Shown: one piece after another, positions 11,697 to 23,304 of the stretch | Layout: every line of letters starts with the position of its first letter | Numbering within the stretch: position 1 is the first letter of the stretch | NCBI GenBank assembly: GCA_015183035.1 | Contig: JACZZP010000016.1 | Location: 1,426,001 to 1,490,000, forward strand | Direction: 5' to 3' | Length of the DNA stretch: 64,000 nt | Source: Meloidogyne chitwoodi | Lineage: Eukaryota; Nematoda; Chromadorea; Rhabditida; Meloidogynidae | The notes under the pieces: model-generated | Database searches by the model: none | The model's input: only the letters and a program-made list of their open reading frames with translations | What the model was told of the DNA's origin: nothing | Position numbers and translations under genes: made by a program

Positions 11697-12618
11697 TTAA
11701 ATAATTTGTTCACAAACAAAAGGTCTTAGATTAATACAAGAACGAATTTTCCATTTCCCTTTTAATCCCATAATAGCACAACCATTAATTTGTTCATCTT
11801 CACCAAAATTATTAAAATGTGAATTTGGATTATTAGTTAATTCTGCTTTTGTTTTTAATCCAATCCATACCTCCGAACTTTCATTTTTTCCAAAATTACG
11901 TTCAATCATATCTTAAATTAAAATTAAATTTATTTTTATTTTTTTTTAAAGTTACTTCGAACAAAAGCATTTTTATAATCAGAATCTATTGATGCTAATC
12001 TTGCACCAAATGTAATACAAATATTCTAAATTAATTAATTAATTAAAAATAAATAAAACATTTTATTTTGTAAAATAATTATTTTAAAAAAATAATACAT
12101 TTGCTTCTTCCCATGTTTTTGAATTATTAAATATTTTATAAATATTCCCATATTCAGTAGTATTCCATTCATTCATTGAAACTCTGTGAAGCATTCCCAA
12201 CTTTATTGAAAAATAATTTTTTTAATTTATATTTCCAAAAATTATTTTTTTTTAAACCAAAGGAAAGTAAACATTTAAAAGTTTAACAAAATATTTATAA
12301 AATTTAGTTAAAATTTATTTTTTTATTATTTTATCCATTTTTTAATAAAAACTTGTCTTTCCAATGCTTCAATTCTTGATAAAAGAATTTGTATTTTATT
12401 ATTAATTTGTTGTTCAATAAATATTAATTTATTTTCAATTAAATAACAAGGATTATAATGAATATTTGGTGGATATTGACAATTATTATTATTCTATTTA
12501 TTAAATTAATTTATTTATTTAAAAATAAATAAATAAATAAACTTACAAAATGTGCTTTAGTTAAATCTGACAAAAATAGTGATAAAATAAATATTAATAA
12601 AATAATTATTTTAATCAT
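11697..12618 (-). CDS. Secreted single-domain C-type lectin
   Basis: Five exons (12618-12547, 12493-12353, 12200-12099, 12025-11956, 11911-11697) total 600 bp, 199 residues, with all phases agreeing. A hydrophobic signal peptide (MIKIIILLIFILSLFLS) is followed by a short helical stalk (NNKIQILLSRIEALER). Then comes a C-type lectin-like domain: TWEEANNICITFGARLASI, VWIGLK, CAIMGLKGKWKIRSC and the final FVCEQ. The usual EPN/QPD and WND calcium-site motifs are absent, since the region reads NNFGEDEQINGC, so calcium-dependent sugar binding is doubtful. In plant-parasitic nematodes such small secreted lectin-like proteins can act at the host interface (family knowledge); no host role is shown here. 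Confidence 0.8.
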
Positions 12619-13290
12619 TTAAATATTAATAGTAATTATTTTATATGCAAAAATATGTATAGCCTTAATACACAAAAAATAAAATAAATTAGAAAATAAT
12701 TGTCCAAATTTAATAAAATTTTGTAAAAATTAAATATTTATTTAATTATTTTTATTTGCTAATACTCAATTTTATAAATATTCTTAATTAGGATAAATTG
12801 GAAGATTTGACATTTAAAATATTTAAAAAGGCTAAAAACTCTATAAAAATGACCTGAAATATAATAGGATATTTTATTACTCAAAGGGGTATTAAAAAAT
12901 AAAAAATATATTTTTTATTAAAATATTAAAAAAAACAATAAAATAAAAATATAAATAAATAAATAAATAAATTAATTATAATTAAATTTATTTTATCTTA
13001 AAAAATAATTAGTTAAGTAAATTATTTAATAATTCGCTAAATTCTAAAAGATAAATAATTGTTGTTTTTACTTGTTAACTTATAAAATAAATAAATACTT
13101 AAATATAATTTTAAAAATTGTTTTTAAATTATAAAAAGTTTTATTCTTAAAAATTAAAAAATAAATATAAAAAAATTTAGATATTTTTAAAATTAAAAAA
13201 ACCTGTTTTAGTTTTATTAAATAAATAAAAATTGATTTTTATTTTGTTAAAAAAAAGTGATTTTTAATTTAAAAATATATTTAATTAATG
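12619..13290. other. A+T-rich spacer
   Basis: Almost pure A/T with many TTTAAAT and AATAAA runs. Nothing recognisable is in it. Confidence 0.5.
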
Positions 13291-15143
13291 TTAATTTAAT
13301 TTTTCTTCCTCAAAATTAGGTGCATTTTTACTAATTTGTCCATTTTTTTGTATTTCAAAATAAGGTTGTTCTTTTGATTTTTGAATATTTTCTAATAAAC
13401 AACCAATATCTTCATTTATTCCAATTATTCCACAAATAAAAGGTAAATAATAAGTTACATTTGTATAAACTTCAGAATTTGCATATTTTCTTACTTTAAA
13501 TTAAATAAATAAATAAAATAAAAGTATATTTAATAACATTATGACATATTAAAAGAAAATACATTTTCCCAATGAATATGTTTAGAACCCATGACTCTCT
13601 TTACAACTAATCAAAAGGTTATTCCACTTAACTAAAGTCTCACTATCTCCTAATCTCAAATAGAAAACTTATTAATTTTAATTTTATTTACTTGAATTTC
13701 TCCTTAATTAATTTTAAAAACAAACAATTATTAGGTATTTTTTGTTTATCATCTTCAAACATTTTATCACAACTAGTACCACGAGAAGCAATACCTTAGA
13801 AAAACAATTATTAAAATAAATAAAATAATTTTCAAACCAAAAATATTATTATTTAAATCTATAAGACCAGCACCAAAATCACCCTAAGAAATGATTTAAA
13901 AAAACAATTTAAAAAAAAATAAAATAAAATAACTTCGCAAGGATTTTGATTAAAAAAGACAGCATCAGCACAAATTAAATCATTATCATCATTAATCTTT
14001 TCAATTTTTTGAGGACATTTATTTAATATTTTGATTTTAGCAACACTCATTTCATCAATATCTGTTGTTATTACTCTATTAGGATCATAACCATAACCAT
14101 ATAATACATTATTTGAAGGTAATTTAGTTGTTTTATTTGCTAAATACATTTTTCTTTTTTTAAATTGTTCTGATAATTCTATTAAAGCAATATCACCATA
14201 ATTACAATGTGTTTCAACAAATATATTTGGAATTAATAACTTTTTAATTTAAATAATTATTTAATTTTTATATTTAAATTTATTACTCTTTTAACACCAA
14301 CTCTTCTTGTTTTATATATTCGATCACATGTACAATTTTCACTTTGACATCTTAAAATTTTATTTTAAATAAAAATATATATTTTTATTATTTTACATTT
14401 CATTAAAAAGACAATAACCATCTAATTCAATTATTGTTTTCTCCAAATTAAAATTATTATTTGTATTATTATTATTTGAAATTAAATTTTTAGCAAAACT
14501 TTCATTTAATAAACCTCTAATAAATAAATAAATAAATAAAATTAATTTAATTAATTAATTTACTTATATTCTTTTTGACAAACTTTTTCCTTATCAAAAA
14601 AACAATGAGCAGCAGTTAATACATAACGATCTGCTAATAATGTACCTCCACAATTTTGATCTAAAAATAAAGTAAAATCTCTCAAATAATTTTTTTTTCT
14701 AAAAAAAAAATAAATTAATATACCTTAAATTCTCTAATATAAATATTTATTCCTCTTTTTTTTTTAAACCCTTTTAAACATTTTTTTTATAATTTTATTA
14801 CTCTATATTATTGCTACTAAAAGAGATTGTGCTATCTACTAATTAAAATTATGTTTTTATTAAACCTTTATATAATTCAATATAAAATTTAAATATATAA
14901 AAAAATAAATTACATTTTCTCTTTTGAATATAAACATTTCCAAAAACACGTAAATTAACTTGTATTATTTCTTGACTATCAAAAGACTCAATTTCAACTA
15001 AAATAAATTTTTTTAAATAAAATAAAAATAAAATATTTGTTCTCAGATCCCTGAAACTTTATTTTTTTAAAATATTCACATATTTTTTTATAAAAATTAC
15101 CAAATAAATAAATGAAAAATAAATAAAATTGAAATTTTAACAT
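13291..15143 (-). CDS. S1 (trypsin-like) serine protease homolog, catalytic Ser replaced by Phe
   Basis: The first exon (15143-15101) encodes a signal peptide, MLKFQFYLFFIYLF. It is followed by VEIESFDSQEIIQVNLRVFG, then an exon with NCGGTLLADRYVLTAAHC (catalytic His). Middle exons carry a divergent Cys-rich stretch (CQSENCTCDRIYKTRR) and YGDIALIEL (catalytic Asp). The exon at about 13884-13840 reads CEGDFGAGLIDL, where active enzymes have GDSGG, so the nucleophile Ser is Phe and the product should be proteolytically inactive. The last exon (RKYANSEVYTNVTYYLPFICG) completes the fold. The frame stays open through all exons, so it looks like an expressed pseudo-protease. It is a close paralog of the gene at 18378-21155, with some exons nearly identical. 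A long intron region around 13560-13740 is ambiguous. Confidence 0.75.
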
Positions 15144-15209
15144 TTAAAAGAATATAAAAATATTTATTTATTTTATTATTTAATGTTGATTTTAAATTAA
15201 AAATGGCCT

Positions 15210-16490
15210 CTTTTGGTGCGACGACATTTGCGCCGTTGACATTTGCGCCGCGACACTTGCGCTGCGACTTATGCGCCGACGACATTTGCGGCGACGACTT
15301 TTGCGCCGACGACTTTTGCGCCGGAAATATTTTAAAACGCGACATTTGCGCCGCCTTTAAATTTAAAAAAAAAGTAATATGTATTTATTAAAGGATTAAA
15401 AAATTATTAAAAAATTAAACTAAAATGTATCAACTAAATAAATCCGATTAAGATTCTAAATATTCATTCTTTTAAATATTTGGCTATTGTATGTTATAGC
15501 GGACTTTTTCTTTCTGTACCGATCCGGATGAGTGAGGTGTCATTCGAAAGCTCTTGCAAAACTTAGTCGAACTAGACATGGGGGAAGTTGATCCGACGTC
15601 TATAAGCCGAGTTACAGGTCCCCGAATATTGAAAAATTATAGGGGGGACCAAGCTCTACTAAGTGATTACTGCGGCTGCACTTTAATTATTTTCACTGAT
15701 GTGAATTAATTATGTAATTTGCGCCGTAGAATAACGCATGTACCAAAAGCCAACGAGAGATGGGCTCTCAAATGAAGAAGTCATAAAACACTCCCAATTG
15801 GTCCAAGTTTGGCGTGTTTCTAGCAAACTTCGATCCTTCATAGCTTTGTTCAAAATCGTTCAATCAAAACGATTTTGGTCTCATTCGATAGGTCTCGAAG
15901 AGTTCTTTCGAATGAGCTATATACTCATATTCGAATTTTTCACCCCAAAAATGAGCTTACTCCCCCTATGATTTTTCAATTTTCGGGGACCTGTAACTCG
16001 GCTCTTAGACGTCGGATCAACTTCCCCCATGTCTGCAAGAGCTTTCGAATGACACCTCACTCATCCGGATCGGTACAGAAAGAAAAAGTCTCTATAACAT
16101 ACAATATTCAAATATTTAACTGCACAAATATAGCTGCAGTCTTTTTTCATTCATTAGAGCATAAAAAAGGAATTGATAATTGGGTTGATTAGTTGCTAAT
16201 TAATATTTCAAACCTGTTAGGCTGTTGAAAATTTTAATAATATCATTTAAATAAATGATTAAATTTAATTTTAAAATCATTTTAGACTTAATTCTTTTTA
16301 AAATTTAATTTTTTAAATCTTTAATATTACTTTACTTTTTTAATTTAAAGGCGGCGCAAATGTCGCGTTTTAAAATATTTCCGGCGCAAAAGTCGTCGGC
16401 GCAAAAGTCGTCGCCACAAATGTCGTCGGCGCATAAGTCGCAGCGCAAGTGTCGCGGCGCAAATGTCAACGGCGCAAATGTCCTGCAACC
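15210..16490. mobile_element. Large foldback element with repeated GACATTTGCGCCG arms
   Basis: The two halves are inverted copies over more than 500 bp each. The outer 170 bp of each arm consist of tandem variants of CGACGACTTTTGCGCC / GACATTTGCGCCG. The inner arms share TACCGATCCGGATGAGTGAG and GACGTCGGATCAACTTCCC in inverse order. Short ORFs inside (15738-16192) follow the palindrome and show no domain. It lies just upstream of the first exon of the S1 paralog. Confidence 0.85.
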
Positions 16491-16820
16491 CCTCTTTTTA
16501 TTTGTCTGTTTTGACGAATAAATTTATTTAAAAAAAGAAAAAAGCTTTTTAAATTAAAATTCTTTTTATTATTTTTTTATTTCCCCAATCATTTTTTAAC
16601 AGAAAAAAACTAATTAACATTTAACAAAATTCTTATAAATATTTTTTTATAATTCATTTAAAGCTTTTCACCTTTTTTTTTTTGAAAATTGTAAATAAAA
16701 ATTTATAAAATAAATTTTTAACCAAAAAAAGAAATTAGAGTAAAAACAATAAAAAAATAAGTAGAATTGAATTTTTATTTAATTAAAAATTATCAAAAAA
16801 AATTTGTAAAATATTTATTT

Positions 16821-17071
16821 CAGGGGTGGACACTCTTGCTCTTTTTATCCGTGATAAGTCTCTTCAGGGCGCCTGTGATAAAGGCCACTCTCTCATGTGA
16901 AAAAGACGCAGGAACTCTACAGTTCTGAAAAAGAGCAGGTCATGTGACATTTCTCTGACCTCAACCATCCGCTGGTCAGTTTTTCTGCGTCTTTATCAGA
17001 CGAGAGAGTGGTCTTTATCACAGGCGCCCTGAAGAGACTTATCATGGAAAAGACAAGAGTGTCCACCACTG
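16821..17071. mobile_element. hAT-type MITE, copy A
   Basis: Terminal inverted repeats open CAGGGGTGGACACTC. The arms extend over about 100 bp with CTTCAGGGCGCCTGTGATAA. An exact 8-bp target duplication, ATTTATTT, lies at 16813-16820 and 17072-17079. CAGGGGTG ends and 8-bp duplications are typical of hAT. The same family recurs at 51661-51927. Confidence 0.88.
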
Positions 17072-17242
17072 ATTTATTTTATTATTAATTTATTAAGACT
17101 CCCATTAAAAATAAATTTAAATTAAAAAAATGAAACAAATTAAAACTTTGTATAAAAACAAACTTTAATTTTCCCTCTCTCTAACTTCCTTCTTTTTCTT
17201 CACTTCAATCAATCAACAAAATCAAAAAAAACTTCAAAGTCA

Positions 17243-17945
17243 ATGGATGCTCCTCCACCTCCACCTGCCAGTGCTCCTCCACCAGCTACTGCTCGTGCAC
17301 CTTCTGTGTCGCCAAAAAGAGGTGCAAAAGCTGCTCTAAGTTCAAGTTCAGGTGCTCGTCTTGGTGTTCGCGAAACTGAAGTCAAAAGCATTACCGACCT
17401 TCGCCCAGCATTGGCCAAGTGGCTCTTAAATCAGGATCATATCTTCAAAGAACTTGAGAACATTTCTGGGCTTGATCGAGAGAAGGTAACGACTAATTTT
17501 TATTTTTAAAAATATTTTAAATAATCTTTTTATAACTTTTTCTTTTTTAAAGCTTTTCTATGTGTTCTGTGGCTTCTTCTCTGTCTATATGATTGCTGGC
17601 CCTGGCTGTGGTGTTGTGTGCAATCTGATCGGGTTTGGCTATCCAGCATACTGTTCGGTTAAGGCTATTCGGACTGATACCAAAGGTATAAAATTATTAA
17701 TTTTTTTAAAACTTAATCGTTTTTTTAAATCTTCAGATGATGACACTCAATGGCTCATCTATTGGACAACTTTCGCTGCCTTCTCCATCGTGGACTTCTT
17801 TGCCGAAAGTATCTACAGATTCTTTCCGCTCTATTGGCTCGCAAAAATCATCTTCCTGCTTTACTTAGCTTTGCCACAAACCCAAGGGGCGCATAATTTG
17901 TATGTTCAGTATGTGGATCCATTGTTCGACAAAATGAATATGTAA
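17243..17945 (+). CDS. REEP/YOP1 (TB2/DP1/HVA22) ER-shaping membrane protein
   Basis: Three exons (17243-17485, 17553-17685, 17737-17945) make 194 residues. After a Pro/Ala-rich N-terminus (DAPPPPPASAPP) comes the TB2/DP1/HVA22 domain: GFGYPAYCSVKAIRT, DDDTQWLIYWTTFAAFSIVD, FFPLYWLAKIIFLLYLALP, QGAHNLY. Paired hydrophobic hairpins fit the reticulon-like wedge by which REEP5/YOP1 proteins curve tubular ER. The conserved YP, the acidic-DTQWL-YW run and the P-x-GA motif are all present. Length and order agree with REEP5/6-type members. Codon use is less A/T-biased than that of the flanking proteases, as expected for a well-expressed housekeeping gene. It sits between two paralogous protease genes. 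Confidence 0.92.
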
Positions 17946-18377
17946 ATAATTATTTTAATTTAATTTTTTATTTTTTCTTAAGGGTTGCCAAAGAACAGCT
18001 AAAAGGATAAATAAAAGAATTCTAGTTGAGATAAATCTGAGGGAGATTATAGATGAATATATATAAATAAATATAATAAATAAATATATATTATTGTATT
18101 TGTTAAAGTAATAAAAATAATAAATATTTCTTCAATTTTTTAAAAAGATTTTTTAATTCTTTTTGACAATTTTTTCCAATAACAAAATTTGGAATAAATT
18201 TCCACCCAAACAATAAATAATTTTTATTAAATTATATTTTAAATATAAGGGAATGTTTTATGAGGATATTAAGGGAATATATTTATATTTTAAACAATAA
18301 ATAGCCTTTGAGAATTTTCTTTGAAAAAAAGACAAATTATTAATTTTATTTAATTTTAAATATTTATATTAATTAAT
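17946..18377. other. A+T-rich spacer
   Basis: 3' UTR region shared by two convergent genes (REEP + and protease -). Nothing further is seen. Confidence 0.5.
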
Positions 18378-21155
18378 TTATTTAATTAATTCATTACTCT
18401 GATATTCATAATCAAATAAGTTTTCTTCCTCAAAATTAGGTGCATTTTTACTAATTTGTCCATTTTTTTGTATTTCAAAATAAGGTTGTTCTTTTGATTT
18501 CTGAATATTTTCTAATAAACAACCAATATCTTCATTTATTCCAATTATTCCACAAATAAAAGGTAAATAATAAGTTACATTTGTATAAACTTCAGAATTT
18601 GCATATTTTCTTTCTTTAAATTAAAATTAAATTTTAAGAATTATTTTTTTAAAATAAAAAAGATTATAATAATTTAAATAATTTTTAAATTATTAAATCT
18701 TTTAATTTTGATTTAAAAAAACTCCAAAAAATATTTAAATATTTTTTGGATAAACTCAGAGTTAAAATAATTTAAAAAATAAACAAACTTTCTTTTGGCG
18801 TTCCTTTTAGGTCATCATTTTTCATTTTATCACATGCAGTACCATAAGCTACAATACCTTAAAATAATTAAATTATATATTTATTTTAAAATTATAAAAA
18901 ATACCAAAAATATTATTATCATAATCTACTATTGCACTACCACTATCTCCCTTTATATAATTATTTAAAAATTAAAAAATAAAATAAAATAACTTCGCAA
19001 GGATTTTGATTAAAAAAGACAGCATCAGCACAAATTAAATCATTATCATCATTAATCTTTTCAATTTTTTGAGGACATTTATTTAATATTTTGATTTTAG
19101 CAACACTCATTTCATCAATATCTGTTGTTATTACTCTATTAGGATCATAACCATAACCATAACCATATAATACATTATTTGAAGGTAATTTAGTTGTTTT
19201 ATTTGCTAAATACATTTTTCTTTTTCTAAATTGTTCTGATAATTCTATTAAAGCAATATCACCATAAATACAATGTGTTTCAACAAATATATTTGGAATT
19301 AATAACTTTTTAATTTAAATAATTATTTAATTTTTTAATTTAAATTTAAATTTATTACTCTTTTAACACCAACTCTTCTTGTTTTATAAGGTGATTTACA
19401 AACACACTTTTCAGTAATACAACTAAAAAATAAGATTTAATTTCTTATTTTATATTTCTAAGTCTCCTTAATGTATTTACTACAATAATAATATTAGCAA
19501 TTTTTGGTAATTTCTAAATTTAAAATTAATAATAAATTTAATTAAAATATTCTAACTGAATTAAATAATATAATTATTTAATTTTGCTGTTAAAGTAAAG
19601 TACTTAGGGTGTTACATAAGTCTTGTCCCTCTGCATGTTTACAGCAATACCGAGGGTAGAATAAATGAACATGATATATCAAATGAAAGCTTAAGTTCTA
19701 TCTCTTTTGACATATTTCAGCGTTTTTTAGAAAAATAAAAATTGACTGAGATATCCATGGGTAAAGTGGATTAGGTCGGATATATGAAATTGAATCCGAT
19801 AAATTTTTTGAAATAAATTTATTGAGGTATTCTGAATCTCCATATTTTTCTGATTCAGAATCAAAAAATTTCATTAAAAAAACATTTTTCTCAAAGGAGA
19901 TATGATTTTTTGAAAATCGCCGTTTTTTGCACTTTTTGCATCAGAGAAGATTTTTCTCCCACAAAAAAATCCTTTAAGATTGGAAAGGGCAAAAAAGGTC
20001 TTTTTTTAAAAATCATATCTCTGTTCAAAAAAAACATTTTTTAATGAAAATTTTTTTCTAGATCAGAAAAATGTGAAGAATAAGAATATCTTATCAGAAT
20101 TATCCAGAAAAATTTTGTTGAATTAAAACAGCTTTCATATATCAGACCTAATCCACTTAATCGCGGATATCTCAGTCAATTTTAATTTTTGGAAAAAACG
20201 CTGAAACATGTCAAACGAGATAGGGTTTAAGCTTTCGAATGGTATATAATGTTCATATGTTGAGCCCTCGGTATTGCTATAAATAGGCAGAGGGACAATA
20301 TGTAACACCCTAACAAATAGGTAAGTATATTATATTTAAATAAAATAATTTTACAATTCATTAATAAGACAATAACCATCTAATTCAATTATTGTTTTCT
20401 CCAAATTAAAATTATTATTATTTTTATCAAGTTTATTTTTAGCAAAACTTTCATTTAATAAACCACTAAAAAATAAATAAATAAAATAAATTAATTAATT
20501 TACTAATATTCTGGTCGACAAACATTATGTTCAGTACTTAAATCAAAAAAACAATGAGCAGCAGTTAATACATAACGATCTGCTAATAATGTACCTCCAC
20601 AATTTTGATCTAAAAATAAATATATTTTTATTTTTTTTATTAAAAATTAAAAAAATATATTGAAAAAAACTTTTTAGGATATTAAAAGAATTAATAATAA
20701 TTAATTAATTATTTATTTAATATACCGTATTTACTCTATTAATTGATTTACCTCTATTAATATTACCCAGCGATAGGTTGAAACAATTAATTGACCAGGT
20801 CAATTAATTGAGTAAATACTTGGATTTAAAAAATAGATAAAGAATAAATTTAATAAAAATTAAAAGAGAAGTTCAATTTAAGGTATTTAATGTATTTTAA
20901 TAAAATAATATTTTTAATAATTTTTATTTATTTATTTAAAAATAAATAATATTTTAATTATTTATAAATTACATTTTCTCTTTTGAATATAAACATTTCC
21001 AAAAACACGTAAATTAACTTGTATTATTTCTTGACTATCAAAAGACTCAATTTCAACTAAAATAAAAATTTAATTTTTTTAATATTAAAAAAAAATAATT
21101 TACCAATATTATTAAGAAAAAATAATAAAATAAAACTTTTAAAAATTTTAGCCAT
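18378..21155 (-). CDS. S1 serine protease with intact GDSGS active site
   Basis: The signal peptide MAKIFKSFILLFFLNNI starts at 21155. The next exon, VEIESFDSQEIIQVNLRVFG, is identical to the paralog at 13291-15143. The catalytic triad is visible: LTAAHC (exon near 20600), YGDIALIEL (near 19250) and CEGDSGSAIVDY (near 18940). Exons at about 19000-19300 and 18420-18610 are nearly base-identical to the paralog, while the Ser exon and the HNVCRPEY and CITEKCVCKSPY segments differ. The C-terminal tail is longer (FDYEYQSNELIK). GDSGS instead of GDSGG is tolerated in the family, so activity is likely. No classical IVGG zymogen cleavage site is apparent. Introns carry a 0.7-kb foldback element and a small A/T-rich MITE. 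Secretion is inferred from the signal peptide. Confidence 0.8.
19604..20313. mobile_element. Foldback element in a protease intron
   Basis: It begins TTAGGGTGTTACATA and ends with the complement TATGTAACACCCTAA. The inverted arms of about 300 bp share GGTATTGCTATAA/CAGCAATACC, AACGCTGAAA and TAATCCACTT segments. Flanking TA fits a TA target duplication. There is no coding potential. Confidence 0.85.
20722..20822. repeat. Short inverted repeat (mini-MITE) in the same gene
   Basis: GTATTTACTCTATTAATTGA at the left faces TCAATTAATTGAGTAAATAC at the right, about 95 bp apart. This is a small palindromic element in an intron. Confidence 0.6.
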
Positions 21156-21685
21156 ATTAAAATATTTAAAAAAATTAAAAATAAGGAAAGAAAGCACAAA
21201 TAAATAAATAAAATTATTATTTAAAAAATAGAATATTCTACAAAATTTATTATTATTATTTTAAATTTAAATTCACATACCTATATATAAATGCACCAGA
21301 CATTATATGTATGTAAATCATTATTTTATATTTTAATATTTTAATTAAATATTAAAATATATTTTTTTTCTAATTAATTTAAATATTTAATTTAAATATT
21401 ATTTTAGGTTGAATAGTTAATTTATTTTATTTTTTATAAAAATTTAATTTTAAATACTATTTGTTTTATTTTATTAGATTTTGGTTTTACAAAAGATTTA
21501 ATTAAAATATAATTTTTTGTTCATATTTTACTTCACACTTTTCTATTCTAATAATTCTTACAATAATTATTTTTTTAAATATTAAAAAAATACTTTGAAA
21601 ATTTTATCGACAGTTAAAAATTTTAAATAAAGGAAAAGAAAAATTAAATAAAATATTTAAAATAAAAAATAAAAGAAATTAAAAT
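21156..21685. other. A+T-rich upstream region
   Basis: Upstream of the active protease gene; presumably includes its promoter. I see no recognisable element. Confidence 0.45.
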
Positions 21686-21687
21686 GG

Positions 21688-22115
21688 CTCCCGGAAAATG
21701 CGTCAGTGGAAAATCAGTCAGTGGAAAATGCGTCAGTAGTCGGAAAATCGGTCAGTGGAAAATCGGTCAGTGAAGAAACAGTACATAAAATCACTAAAAT
21801 ACATGTAAAACACAAAAATACATTAAAATTTTTTGTGTTTACATGTGTTTTCGTGTTTTATTTGTTTTTTGTGTTTTATTTGTTTTTTGTGTTTTACATG
21901 TATTTTTGTGTTTTACATGTATTTTTGTGTTTTATTTGTTTTTTGTGTTTTACATGTATTTTTGTGTTTTATTTGTGTTTTACATGTATTTTAGTGATTT
22001 TATGAACTGTTTCTTCACTGACCGATTTTCCACTGACCGATTTTCCGACTACTGACGCATTTTCCACTGACTGATTTTCCACTGACGCATTTTCCACTGA
22101 CGCATTTTCCGGACA
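21688..22115. mobile_element. Foldback element with a GTGTTTTACATGTATTTTT minisatellite core
   Basis: The arms are built from repeated (T)CAGTGGAAAATGCG/ATCGG units. The left opens CCGGAAAATGCGTCAGTGG and the right closes with its complement. The middle (about 21830-22000) is a tandem array of GTGTTTTACATGTATTTTT and GTGTTTTATTTGTTTTTT. The long open frames here (VFYLFF repeats) are by-products of the array. Confidence 0.8.
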
Positions 22116-22486
22116 CGATTAAAATAATAGAATTGTTTCTCTCAAAATAGAGAAAATATTTCTTTTCTTTTTGTTCACTTTTGTTTTCAGCTTTTTTTGT
22201 AAATAAAGTTTTTCTCCTCTCTTTTATAATTTAAAAAATTAATATTTTAATTAAATAATTTTTATTATAATAATTATTTAAAAGGAATATTTAAATATTT
22301 ATTATCAAAAAATTAATTAATTAAATAAAAAGAGCAAATAGGTTTTTTTTACTCTTTTCTATTTTTTAGTTTTAAACTTTTATAATAAATACCTAAAAAT
22401 TTAGCCTTAAATATTGTAAAAAGTTAAATTAAATAATATTTTAGTTTTTAATATTTAACAAAATAATAATAATATAACCTTAACTT

Positions 22487-22814
22487 TTAATCAATATATA
22501 TTATTTCTTTTTTATTTTCTTCTAATCCATTATTATTGTTAATATCAAAAGTTAATGATGTATTAGATTTATTATATTTTGGTTTATTGTCTACAACAAT
22601 TCTATCTTTTCTTTCTTTAAAAAATCTTTTTCGAGAATTTCTAATATTATCTTTAATAGTTGGTAGTCCAATATTTAATGAAAGTGAGGTATCCACTTTA
22701 TCATTTTCTTAAAATTAATAAAATAAATTATTTAATAATATTATAATTACCATTTCCACTAATAACTAATACAAATATTAAAAAAATTGTAAAAATAATA
22801 TATTGACAATTCAT
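22487..22814 (-). CDS. Small secreted protein or propeptide with basic cleavage sites
   Basis: Two exons (22814-22751, 22707-22487) encode 94 residues. An N-terminal hydrophobic signal peptide (MNCQYIIFTIFLIFVLVISG) is followed by a hydrophilic, Asn/Lys-rich chain with no further Cys. Dibasic or tribasic runs RKR (after IRNS) and ERKDR could be prohormone-convertase sites, which would make it a neuropeptide-like or effector-like precursor (inference). No repeat of a peptide motif and no C-terminal Gly-Lys-Arg amidation site is seen. The splice joint keeps phase. I do not recognise the family. Confidence 0.5.
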
Positions 22815-23300
22815 TTTTCTATTTTTTAAAATTTATAAAAATTTGTTTAAATTCCTCTGAAAAACACCTTTTTAATAAAGAAATATTAAAAAGGGATTTT
22901 GAAAATTATAAAATAAAAAAATAATTTTTGTAAAAAATAAAACAATATTTTAAAATTTTTTTATTAATTTTTAAAATATTTAAAAATAAAAATAAATTCT
23001 TAATAAAGAAACTGCTTTAAAATGAAGAAAAAAATTCTTTATTGAGATGTTAGAAAATAAAGAAAAATTTAAAAGTGAATGAATATCAGTAATGGCACTT
23101 TGCTATTTATATTTAGTTAGAAATATGTGTGGGTGTATATGTAAGGGAGAAGAAGAGGAGAGAAACGGAAATAGGAAGTAGCGATTTAAATGATAGTAGA
23201 GAATGAATTGTTAGAGAAAGAAGAAAAAGAAATAAAGAAAGGATTTCCACGTTTATTTAATTGGCATTCTCAATAAAATTAAGCAAAAGAAAATGCCAGA
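22815..23300. other. Spacer with a purine-rich tract
   Basis: A/T-rich DNA, then a GA-rich stretch at about 23140-23240 (GGGAGAAGAAGAGGAGAGAAAC). No gene is seen. Confidence 0.45.
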
Positions 23301-23304
23301 GATA

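Noticed and set aside
15738..16192. ORFs of 77 and 105 codons inside the 15-16 kb palindrome
   Set aside because: They run through the inverted arms, have no domain, and arise from the repeat's composition.
17209..17418. Minus-strand ORF opposite the REEP gene
   Set aside because: Shadow of the Pro/Ala-rich first exon of a well-supported plus-strand gene.
19604..19620. Telomere-like TTAGGG at an element end
   Set aside because: A single TTAGGG forms part of the TTAGGGTGTTAC inverted tip; nematode telomeres are typically TTAGGC and no array is present.
21706..22055. Hydrophobic Phe/Tyr/Val-rich ORFs that look like membrane proteins
   Set aside because: They are translations of the GTGTTTTACATGTATTTTT tandem array in two frames.
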